Origin: CAMLDH01 sp966250375 | Lineage (GTDB): Bacteria > Pseudomonadota > Gammaproteobacteria > Burkholderiales > Burkholderiaceae_D | Assembly (NCBI GenBank): GCA_966250375.1 | Contig: CBINHE010000077.1 | Span: 1-19,388 of the forward strand | Direction: 5' to 3' | DNA length: 19,388 bases | Part shown: piece by piece, positions 13,214 through 19,388 of the stretch | How the letters are laid out: each line of letters opens with the position of its first letter | Position numbering within the stretch: the stretch's first letter is position 1 | The notes under the pieces: model-generated | Database searches by the model: none | Told to the model about the DNA's origin: nothing | The model's input: the letters and a program-made list of their open reading frames with translations, nothing else | Made by a program: the position numbers and the translations under genes

Positions 13214-14647
13214 TCACACCCCCGGCGTGCAATCGGTGCAGTGCTCTATCTCCGGCACGTCATGCAATAGTTTTCCACGCAAGTCGCGCAACGCGGTGCG
13301 CACCCCTTCTTCAACCACCGGATGGTAGAACGGCATGTCGAGCATTTGCGCCACTGTCATGCCGCTCTGGCATGCCCATGCCAGCAAGTGCGCCAAATGT
13401 TCTGCACGCGGCCCGATCATTTCGGCGCCGACGAAACGACCTGAAGCATATTCCGCATAGAGCCGCAACAGGCCGCGATTTTGCAGCATCACGCGGCTTC
13501 GCCCCTGATCCTCGAATGATACTTCCCCGGTCGCGAAGCTGCCGTTGCGCAGGCTGCGATGGGTTTGCCCAACGCCGGCAATTTGCGGGTCGGTGAATGC
13601 GACATTGAGCGCGCTGCGGCGCAGACCCGGATGCACCAGCGGATAGCGCCCGGCATTATCGCCGGCGATGCGGCCCTGATCGGCCGCTTCATGCAGCAAC
13701 GGACGCTCGTTGCTAACGTCGCCGGCAATGAAAATGGCGCTGGCGCCGCATTGCATGGTGTGCGGATCGAACAGCGGCAGACCGTGCGCATCGAGCGCCA
13801 GCGCCGTATGTTCCAGAGCCAGTCCCGTGACATTGGGCGCGCGGCCGACGGCCGCCAGCACATACTCGTAATGTTCGGTGCGTTCGCTGCCGTCGGCGCT
13901 ACGCGAATGCAGCAACACGCCATTGTCATCGCGCTGCACGCCGAGCAATGCGGTGCGCTGCCGCAGGTCCAGTTCTGCCCCCAATACACGCGCTGCCGCA
14001 TCGTACACCGCAGGATCGCTCAATTGCGCCAACCGGTCGCTGCGACCGAACAGCGCCACCCGCACGCCCAGCCGGTGCAACGCTTGGCCCAATTCGAGGC
14101 CGATGATGCCGACGCCTATCACCGCGACCGATGCCGGCAAGTCGGGCCATTCGAACACGTCATCACTGACCAGCACGCGCTCGCCCGACTCGCGCAATTC
14201 AGCCGGTATCTGCGGGCTGGAGCCGGTTGCGATGACGATGCGTTCGGCGTTGACGATGGTGTGCTCATCCACTTGCAACTGCCTGGCGTTGACAAACCTT
14301 GCATAGCCGCGCAGACGATCGTCAGCGGCGATTTTATTAATGCCGTTCAGGACAAAATCGACGAAGCGGTCGCGTTCGGCGCGCACCCGCGCCATCACCG
14401 CCTTGCCATCTACGCGCACCGCACCGCCATGCACGCCGAACGCGGGCGCCGCGCTGATTGCGTGCGCAGCTTCAGCGGCGGCGATCAGCAATTTGCTGGG
14501 CATGCATCCGACCCGTGCGCAAGTGGTGCCGTAGGGGCCGCCTTCGATCAGAACCACCCGCTTGCCGTGCGACCGGGCCGCACGATACGCCGCAAGGCCG
14601 GCCGTACCAGCGCCGATTACAGCAACATCGACTGTCAAGGTTTTCAT
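13214..14647 (-). CDS. Dihydrolipoamide dehydrogenase-family FAD oxidoreductase
   Basis: A 477-residue class I pyridine nucleotide-disulphide oxidoreductase. FAD site: GAGTAG at 12-17. Redox disulphide: Cys 43 and Cys 48 in TTCARVGCMPSK. The NAD(P)H-binding Rossmann motif is VIGVGIIGLELG (~175-186). The second FAD motif is FIAGDVSNERPLLHEAADQG (~307-326), and the active-site His-Glu pair near the C-terminus is YHPVVEEG. These are the parts expected for dihydrolipoyl dehydrogenase, but the sequence is divergent (TTCARVGC rather than GTCLNVGC) and no 2-oxo acid dehydrogenase genes lie beside it, so the physiological substrate may differ. The extreme C-terminus has an additional Cys pair, CTDC at 470-473. 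GAGGGA eight bases upstream supports the ATG. It is the second gene of an operon with the 178-residue protein, 53 bases downstream. Confidence 0.9.
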   Translation of the reverse strand: MKTLTVDVAVIGAGTAGLAAYRAARSHGKRVVLIEGGPYGTTCARVGCMPSKLLIAAAEAAHAISAAPAFGVHGGAVRVDGKAVMARVRAERDRFVDFVLNGINKIAADDRLRGYARFVNARQLQVDEHTIVNAERIVIATGSSPQIPAELRESGERVLVSDDVFEWPDLPASVAVIGVGIIGLELGQALHRLGVRVALFGRSDRLAQLSDPAVYDAAARVLGAELDLRQRTALLGVQRDDNGVLLHSRSADGSERTEHYEYVLAAVGRAPNVTGLALEHTALALDAHGLPLFDPHTMQCGASAIFIAGDVSNERPLLHEAADQGRIAGDNAGRYPLVHPGLRRSALNVAFTDPQIAGVGQTHRSLRNGSFATGEVSFEDQGRSRVMLQNRGLLRLYAEYASGRFVGAEMIGPRAEHLAHLLAWACQSGMTVAQMLDMPFYHPVVEEGVRTALRDLRGKLLHDVPEIEHCTDCTPGV

Positions 14648-14700
14648 TTCGGTATTCCCTCAGGGAAAAAACCGTCCTTCCTTCTGCTGAATCCAAGGCG

Positions 14701-15237
14701 TCACGCCTCTTTTACGCGCAACTCCGCAATGCCTTCGATATTGCCGATCTCAATCACCACCGGATTCAATGACATGGTCGCTTGCATCGGACGCCATGCG
14801 AACAGCCATTCTTTCTGATTTGCATACTGCTTGACCTTCGAAAACGCCGCGCCCAGAGGATTCGGCACGCCATACGAAATGGCCGCGTCGATGCCGGCCC
14901 AATTGGGCAACGCGCGCTGAGCCGCGCGGTGGATGCGCTCGCCAAATTCTTCGGCGTTATGGATCACGAGGCAAGAATCCGCCCCGGGAAATTCATCGAA
15001 TAACATGTCATCCCATGCTCTCGCCAAGCTCAGCGTGAGATAGCTGGCCGGCATTGCGCCCCGCACTGCTGCCGATCCGAACGGCAAAATTTGCTGACTA
15101 GCGTGCGAGTGGCTGTGCTTGATGTCATCGGCGGCGGGCCGCAAGCGAAATTCGCCCAAGGTCAAGGAACGTTCCAGCCAGCGTCGCCCTGAATATCGAT
15201 AGAGCTTGGGCGGGCGCTGACAATCTATGGTGGCCAT
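14701..15237 (-). CDS. Conserved protein of unknown function (178 aa)
   Basis: A soluble protein without signal peptide or membrane segment. It starts MATIDCQRPPKLYRYSGRRW and has a central His-rich stretch (KHSHSHA, ~40-46), the segment SCLVIHNAEEFGERIH (~87-102) and ends in VVIEIGNIEGIAEL. I have the impression that similar proteins occur in other betaproteobacteria, but I cannot name a family or activity. AGGA about eight bases upstream supports the start. It lies upstream of the dihydrolipoamide dehydrogenase-like gene in the same orientation with 53 bases between, so the two may be co-transcribed and related in function. Confidence 0.75.
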   Translation of the reverse strand: MATIDCQRPPKLYRYSGRRWLERSLTLGEFRLRPAADDIKHSHSHASQQILPFGSAAVRGAMPASYLTLSLARAWDDMLFDEFPGADSCLVIHNAEEFGERIHRAAQRALPNWAGIDAAISYGVPNPLGAAFSKVKQYANQKEWLFAWRPMQATMSLNPVVIEIGNIEGIAELRVKEA

Positions 15238-15540
15238 TTCATCTGTCCTGATTAATTTTTTGAAAATCCCGATGGGCTGTTTGAGGTCGCACTCAATATC
15301 ATTTAAGCAGATTAATCAGCGCGCGGCAAACATCGGTGCATGGGCTTGTATGCCCCGTGAAAAACGATATTGGAGTGGCTGCGTTGAATGCAGGTTTAAA
15401 AACGGCTCACAAAAACCGTCCGTGCCGGAATGCGCGCATCGCTATTAATCAACATTTCTGCGGCGACCGATGCCTCGCCCGCGCGTATCGTAGCAGCAGA
15501 CCGGCAATCGTGTGCGAACGATTCCCTTTGCAAAGGGCGT
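15238..15540. other. Intergenic stretch
   Basis: About 300 bases with no convincing gene. AT-rich patches just upstream of the 178-residue protein gene (15245-15315) probably hold its promoter, but I cannot pick a clear -10/-35 pair. Confidence 0.4.
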
Positions 15541-15563
15541 AAAAAAGCGGCCCGCAGACCGCT
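15541..15563 (-). terminator. Terminator after the small secreted protein gene
   Basis: On the minus strand: agcgg, an eight-base loop region, ccgct and then a run of six T (15541-15546). It lies about 27 bases after the stop codon of the gene at 15590. Confidence 0.6.
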
Positions 15564-15589
15564 GTATTGCTCAATGATGTGCTGTCCGA

Positions 15590-15976
15590 TTACGAGCCGG
15601 AAGGAGCATTGCCTTTCACATTTTCGCCAGTCTTCCCGTCGTCGGAAGTGTGCGGCTTAGCCGATTTTGTTTTGTTGAGCTTGGCTTTCTTAACGGCAAC
15701 GTGGGTATCGGCCTTGGCATCGGCTGCGGGAACCACAGAAGAACGCGTTTTGTCCGTTACCGCATCAGCGGTCGTGCCGGTGGTATCGGCCATTGCATTG
15801 GCGGTGCCCTTCACGTCTTTGGTAACGTTGGGTGCAGCGGGTTGTCCGGCGACAACCGGAACCGCCATGGGCACATTGGCACCTGCGTCAACGCTCGGGC
15901 CACTAGCCAGCGCGAGCGAAGACGCTGATGCGGCAATGAATAACGACACTGTATGAATTGCGGTTTTTAACGTCAT
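15590..15976 (-). CDS. Small secreted Ala/Thr/Lys-rich protein (128 aa)
   Basis: The first ~25 residues form a signal peptide (MTLKTAIHTVSLFIAASASS, then LALA-SG), with cleavage probably after ALA. The mature part is low-complexity: Ala, Thr, Val, Asp and Lys-rich, with a basic patch VAVKKAKLNKTKSAK (~93-107) and a Gly/Ser tail, with no cysteines and no recognisable domain. It may be disordered in the periplasm. AGGAG seven bases upstream supports the start at 15976. A terminator follows. I do not recognise the family. Confidence 0.75.
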   Translation of the reverse strand: MTLKTAIHTVSLFIAASASSLALASGPSVDAGANVPMAVPVVAGQPAAPNVTKDVKGTANAMADTTGTTADAVTDKTRSSVVPAADAKADTHVAVKKAKLNKTKSAKPHTSDDGKTGENVKGNAPSGS

Positions 15977-15989
15977 ATTTAACTCCTGA

Positions 15990-16287
15990 AATTTAGGGAA
16001 TGCATCCTAGATGCAAACTTTGGATGCACTAACCCGCGGCACGTTCAAGCTGTGGCACCGCAAACGCAATACAATTTCTGAAAAAACGCTACAAGTCGTT
16101 GAATGATAATGTCTTTTTTGAAATGTAAAAGTCTGTAACAAACGACAACAACTGACGTGTGAATCCGCCGATCACCCGCCGTTATTTGATGAAAAACCCG
16201 TGTTTTTTCGTTACATCGCTGTTTGGTGGTCAGTGTTGTCCGTGTCTGCAAGGCGCGACCGCCGATCCGGGACAGCGGGCGAGATCG
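15990..16287. other. Intergenic stretch
   Basis: AT-richer than its surroundings; it should contain the promoter of the small secreted protein on the minus strand. Possible ORFs on the plus strand (from 16159) have no recognisable similarity and overlap the lipoprotein gene. I see no RNA gene. Confidence 0.4.
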
Positions 16288-16779
16288 CTATTCATTCATC
16301 TGCGGCTGCGCGATGGTGCGCAACTGGAAGCGCCCATCATTATTGAAAAGCCAAGTCTCTGTAATTTCGATACGGCCATGACTCAGCAAATGCGACGCGG
16401 GCTTCGGAAAGGGCGCGGTTTTCCGTAACGACGCCAACGCCGTTGTTTCGGTGTCGCGATCATGGTTGGAGCGCATGATTTCACTGCGCATCAAATTACC
16501 CCCCGCGTCGACTACATATTTCATCACGACCACCGAACGCAGCAATGCCTGCGGTCGCCCTGGGTATACCTTGGCCGAATTCACGTCCGCGATGTGCTGT
16601 GCCAGATCCTGCTTGTACTCCGCCAGCGTCAATGCGCGCGAAGTGCCGACCGATGCGTCCTTCGGCGTGCTTGCAGACAATTCGCGGCTACCTGGCGCCG
16701 TGGCGACTTTGTCTGACTGATGACTTGCGCAGCCCGCCAGCAGGCATGCGGTGGAAAGCATTACGAGCGCTGTTTTCAT
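16288..16779 (-). CDS. Lipoprotein with TonB C-terminal-like domain
   Basis: The start at 16779 gives MKTALVMLSTACLLAGC, a classic lipoprotein signal peptide with lipobox LAGC and Cys 17. A longer frame beginning at 16941 is open, but its extra 54 residues overlap the upstream gene and would hide the signal, so the shorter form (163 residues) is preferred; the ribosome-binding site is weak. The mature part (~60-160) has the pattern of the TonB C-terminal domain: YPGRPQALLRSVVVMKYVVD, GG, then a polar turn, ...ALASLRKTAPFPKP..., and a final beta-strand region EITETWLFNNDGRFQLR. No membrane anchor or Pro-rich spacer is present, so it is not a standard energy-transducing TonB. The gene follows the DHH phosphoesterase gene by 58 bases. 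Confidence 0.82.
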   Translation of the reverse strand: MKTALVMLSTACLLAGCASHQSDKVATAPGSRELSASTPKDASVGTSRALTLAEYKQDLAQHIADVNSAKVYPGRPQALLRSVVVMKYVVDAGGNLMRSEIMRSNHDRDTETTALASLRKTAPFPKPASHLLSHGRIEITETWLFNNDGRFQLRTIAQPQMNE

Positions 16780-16837
16780 GATATCCAAAGAGGGAAACAA
16801 ATATCCACCGTCGGCGGATGCAATACTGTTACCACAT

Positions 16838-17776
16838 TCAGCCATCGACATTGATCTTTGCGACCAGTATTTCCAGCATATTGTTTGCCTTGTCATTGTC
16901 GACTTGGCAGGTGCCCGCATTCTCATGGCCGCCACCGCCATACTGCAGCATCAACTCGCCAATATTGGTCCTGGATCTGCGATTGATGATCGACTTGCCG
17001 ATCGCAAATACCGTGTTCTGGTTCTTCACTCCCCACAGCACATGGATCGAGATATTCGTGTCGGGATACAGCGCATAAATCATGAAGCGGTTGCCGGCAT
17101 AAATTGTTTCTTCATTGCGCAAATCCAGCACCACCAGATTCTTATGCACGGTGGCGCAGCGTTTGATCTGATCCTTGAATTTTTCCGTGTGCTCGAAATA
17201 CAGGTTGACTCGCTCCTTCACATCGGGCAACTGCATGATCTGATCGATCGTGTGATTCTTGCAGTAGCCGATCAAATCCATCATCAGGTTGTAATTGGAG
17301 ATGTGAAATTCATGGAAGCGGCCGAGGCCGGTGCGTGCATCCACTAGGAAATTCAACAAATCCCATTTTTGCGGATGCAGGATTTCATCTCGATTGAACT
17401 GCGCCGAGTCACCCTTGTCAACCGCCGCCATCATCTCATCCCAAGATACAGGGAAGGCTTTCTTACCGCCGTAATAATCGTACACGACGCGTGCCGCCGA
17501 CGGTGCTTCCGGATAGATTACATGGTTGGGGTGCTCATCGGTATTGCGTATGGTTTCCGACAGGTGATGGTCGAACGCGAGATACACGCCCGGCACATAT
17601 GGCAAATTGGCAGTGACATCGCGTTCGCTCAGCTCGATCTTTCCATCCTGCATATCCTTCGAATGAACAAACTTGATTTCATCGATCATGTCGAGGTGTT
17701 TCAGCAGTACGGCGCACACCAGACCGTCGAAATCGCTGCGCGTTACCAAACGGTACTTTTTTATTGCGGCACTCAT
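16838..17776 (-). CDS. DHH/DHHA1 family phosphoesterase
   Basis: A 312-residue cytosolic enzyme of the DHH superfamily, metal-dependent hydrolases of phosphodiester or phosphoanhydride bonds (oligoribonucleases NrnA, cyclic-dinucleotide hydrolases, exopolyphosphatase-like). Metal-binding motifs are visible: SDFDG at 14-18, DHH at 69-71 and AAVDKGDS at ~117-124. The DHHA1 domain carries the signature GGGGHENAG at ~280-288. The longest frame begins with TTG at 17794, but AGGAGG lies five bases before the ATG at 17776, which decides the start. The substrate cannot be told from sequence; the motif order is NrnA-like, but I would not name it further. Confidence 0.9.
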   Translation of the reverse strand: MSAAIKKYRLVTRSDFDGLVCAVLLKHLDMIDEIKFVHSKDMQDGKIELSERDVTANLPYVPGVYLAFDHHLSETIRNTDEHPNHVIYPEAPSAARVVYDYYGGKKAFPVSWDEMMAAVDKGDSAQFNRDEILHPQKWDLLNFLVDARTGLGRFHEFHISNYNLMMDLIGYCKNHTIDQIMQLPDVKERVNLYFEHTEKFKDQIKRCATVHKNLVVLDLRNEETIYAGNRFMIYALYPDTNISIHVLWGVKNQNTVFAIGKSIINRRSRTNIGELMLQYGGGGHENAGTCQVDNDKANNMLEILVAKINVDG

Positions 17777-18034
17777 ACACACCTCCTCAAACAAAGAGAG
17801 TTGTAGCCCGTCTACAGAATGTGGCGCGCTTGCTTTTCTAAATTAAGTAACCGAATAAAATAAATTGTGATTTTTACGAGACATTTTTACAGGAAGGGAC
17901 CATGTCCACGATCGGCATTAGCAGATTATCTTGGGCATAATTCCTTCCTGCAAAAACACAATTTCTTTTGAGTGCTGCTTGATTAGTAAACCGCTGCTAT
18001 TCCTGACTTTTGCCATGCTGTATTGCACTGCTTT

Positions 18035-19006
18035 TCAATCAAAACTACCTTTGGTCTTGAACTGCTCGGTCGCTGCCACCAGCGCGGCCGCAGTGCCCGG
18101 TTCTGTCGCGGCATGACCGGCATCAGCAATCATGTGGAATTTTGCTTGCGGCCAAGCTTCATGCAAACGATACGCCGATAGCGGAGGACATACAATGTCG
18201 TAACGACCCTGCACGATCACCGCCGGCAAATGCCGAATACGATCGACATTGCGGATTAACTGATCTTCCGTGAAAAAGCCGCTGTTTAAAAAATAATGCG
18301 CTTCCAGCCGTCCTAAGCCGAGGCTCACGGCTTCCGAACTGAATTGTTCGACCGCTTCCGGATCGGGCTTTAAAAATAGGCAACTGCCTTCGTAGCGACT
18401 CCAAGTGCGAGCAGCCGACAAGTACATTGCTGGGTCCGGGCTGAATAAACGTTTTTGATAGGCGAGCAACAGATCATCGTGCTCATGTTGTGAAATTAGC
18501 GCGGTGAATTGCGCATGCGCCTCCGGAAAAAACCATTTGATACCGTTGAGGAACCAATCGATCTCCGGGGGCGTACACAAGAAAATGCCGCGCAGCACGA
18601 AGCCGGTGCAACGTTCCGGGTGCGCTTGCCCATATGCGAGTGCCAGCGTCGAACCCCACGAGCCGCCAAATATCAGCCATTGCTCGATACCGAGCATTTG
18701 CCGCAGATGTTCGATGTCCGCGATCAACAACTGCGTGGTGTTGTTACGATATTCGCCCAGCGGCGTCGATCTGCCGGCACCACGTTGATCGAACAACACG
18801 ATGCGGTAATAGGCCGGATCGAAAAAGCGCCGGTGTTTGGCGGTCAGGCCGCCGCCCGGTCCGCCATGCAGAAACAGTACCGGGATGCCGTTCGGATTGC
18901 CGCACTCTTCCCAATACAGCGTGTGCAGTTCGTCCACTGGCAGCATGCCGGTCTGATAGGGTTCGATTGCGGGAAACAGGATCTGCTCGGAAGGGATGTC
19001 GATCAT
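18035..19006 (-). CDS. pip: Proline iminopeptidase
   Basis: A 323-residue alpha/beta-hydrolase of peptidase family S33, releasing N-terminal proline from peptides in the cytoplasm. Motifs: oxyanion-hole HGGPGG at 47-52, DQRGAGRS at 73-80, nucleophile Ser 116 in GGSWGS, acid Asp 270 in GRYDIVCP, and catalytic His 298 in DAGHAA. The N-terminal part (Y-Q-T-G...V-D-E-L-H-T-L-Y-W-E-E-C-G-N-P) and the helical cap (~140-250) are those of bacterial proline iminopeptidases, with the usual length. No clear ribosome-binding site precedes the ATG at 19006; a short ORF ending 14 bases upstream might couple translation. No signal peptide. Confidence 0.95.
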   Translation of the reverse strand: MIDIPSEQILFPAIEPYQTGMLPVDELHTLYWEECGNPNGIPVLFLHGGPGGGLTAKHRRFFDPAYYRIVLFDQRGAGRSTPLGEYRNNTTQLLIADIEHLRQMLGIEQWLIFGGSWGSTLALAYGQAHPERCTGFVLRGIFLCTPPEIDWFLNGIKWFFPEAHAQFTALISQHEHDDLLLAYQKRLFSPDPAMYLSAARTWSRYEGSCLFLKPDPEAVEQFSSEAVSLGLGRLEAHYFLNSGFFTEDQLIRNVDRIRHLPAVIVQGRYDIVCPPLSAYRLHEAWPQAKFHMIADAGHAATEPGTAAALVAATEQFKTKGSFD

Positions 19007-19020
19007 GGCAATGTGGCTAC

Positions 19021-19170
19021 TTAGGTCATCGGCGGATCAATTGTACGCGCCGTCACGTCATCGTCCACGCCGTCGCAGCCATAATAAGCAAAAGTGCCAG
19101 ACGGGTCGCCGCTACCGGGGCCCTCTTTGAAGGCGGTCAACTGTTTCTCGGTGCTGGTGGCGCAGGTCAT
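19021..19170 (-). CDS. Possible small protein upstream of pip (49 aa)
   Basis: An ATG at 19170 opens a 49-codon frame (MTCATSTEKQLTAFKEGPGS...DPPMT) that ends 14 bases before the pip start. Most codons end in G or C, as in the real genes of this window, and AGG lies about six bases upstream. There is no recognisable motif. It could be a leader ORF, a small protein, or the remnant of a longer gene, since an in-frame stop lies just upstream. Confidence 0.35.
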   Translation of the reverse strand: MTCATSTEKQLTAFKEGPGSGDPSGTFAYYGCDGVDDDVTARTIDPPMT

Positions 19171-19267
19171 ATCGGCCTATTAATGGGGCGCTGCCGTGCC
19201 GCAAAGCGCGCCCATTGGCTCTTTCAGGCTTTCAGGCAGGCCACTCCCCAAATTTATTAATCTGCTG

Positions 19268-19273
19268 TATAAT
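19268..19273 (+). promoter_or_regulatory. Candidate -10 box for tRNA-Val
   Basis: TATAAT is a perfect -10 match 62 bases before the tRNA 5' end. No matching -35 hexamer is visible at 16-18 bases, so this is tentative. Confidence 0.35.
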
Positions 19274-19335
19274 TCGCACCCTTCAGGCACAGTGACATGT
19301 GTCAGCAAGTATTTGACTGACTAGGTAGCGAATTT

Positions 19336-19388
19336 GGGTGCTTAGCTCAGTTGGTAGAGCGGCGCCCTTACAAGGCGTAGGTCGGGAG
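19336..19388 (+). tRNA. tRNA-Val (anticodon UAC), 3' end beyond the window
   Basis: The first 53 nt are present: 5' acceptor strand GGGTGCT, D-arm AGCTCAGTTGGTAGAGC, anticodon arm GCGCC-CTTACAA-GGCGT with anticodon TAC, and the variable region. The T-arm and 3' end lie outside the window. It reads GUA and GUG codons. Confidence 0.92.

Noticed and set aside
13559..14818. Plus-strand ORF of 419 codons opposite the dihydrolipoamide dehydrogenase-like gene
   Set aside because: It is an antisense shadow: the minus-strand frame has all flavoprotein motifs, and this frame shows no recognisable domain.
16780..16941. N-terminal extension of the TonB-C-like lipoprotein
   Set aside because: The extension overlaps the DHH gene's 3' end and has no secretion features; the ATG at 16779 opens directly into a lipoprotein signal peptide.

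Overview
The window looks like part of a betaproteobacterial chromosome, most likely from the Oxalobacteraceae/Burkholderiales. This rests on the moderate to high GC of the housekeeping genes, the membrane-anchored dihaem cytochrome c, the small membrane-protein trio (DUF883/YqjD, YqjE-like, third small protein), and the tmRNA and tRNA sequences. The genus cannot be fixed from sequence alone.

Left part (1-8700) is accessory DNA. A polysaccharide-type ABC-2 permease and the first 20 codons of a following gene run off the left edge. About 800 bases of rearranged DNA follow. They hold a decayed HTH antitoxin, a 55-residue SymE-like toxin gene, a truncated second copy of its 5' end inside a ~120-bp direct repeat, and a strong terminator hairpin. 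Next comes a 2.1-kilocodon YD-repeat (Rhs-type) polymorphic toxin gene on the minus strand with a small overlapping gene that is probably its immunity protein. The 5' end of the toxin gene is broken: there is a frameshift near 8328, and upstream sequence is replaced from about 8405 by a fragment of a RhuM-family gene on the opposite strand. This block ends beside ssrA (tmRNA), a common island integration site, although no integrase is visible.

Middle part (8700-12620) is core-like: ssrA, tRNA-Arg(CCG), a dihaem cytochrome c with a membrane anchor, a shared bidirectional terminator, an OmpA-type lipoprotein facing it, and the YqjD/YqjE/third-gene operon of small inner-membrane proteins.

Right part (12620-19388): a gene-free stretch with the fossil of a histidine kinase ATPase domain; an operon of a conserved protein of unknown function and a dihydrolipoamide dehydrogenase-family flavoprotein; a small secreted Ala/Thr/Lys-rich protein; a lipoprotein with a TonB-C-like domain; a DHH/DHHA1 phosphoesterase; proline iminopeptidase (pip), preceded by a possible 49-codon ORF; and the first 53 bases of tRNA-Val(UAC) at the right edge.

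The most interesting unit is the Rhs toxin/immunity/SymE block. It combines an uncommon repeat architecture (DESG modules, LysM, long Gly/Ala hydrophobic tract, a C-terminal domain with a SGHYxP motif), an overlapping candidate immunity gene, and repeats abutting the immunity stop codon that look like scars of cassette exchange.
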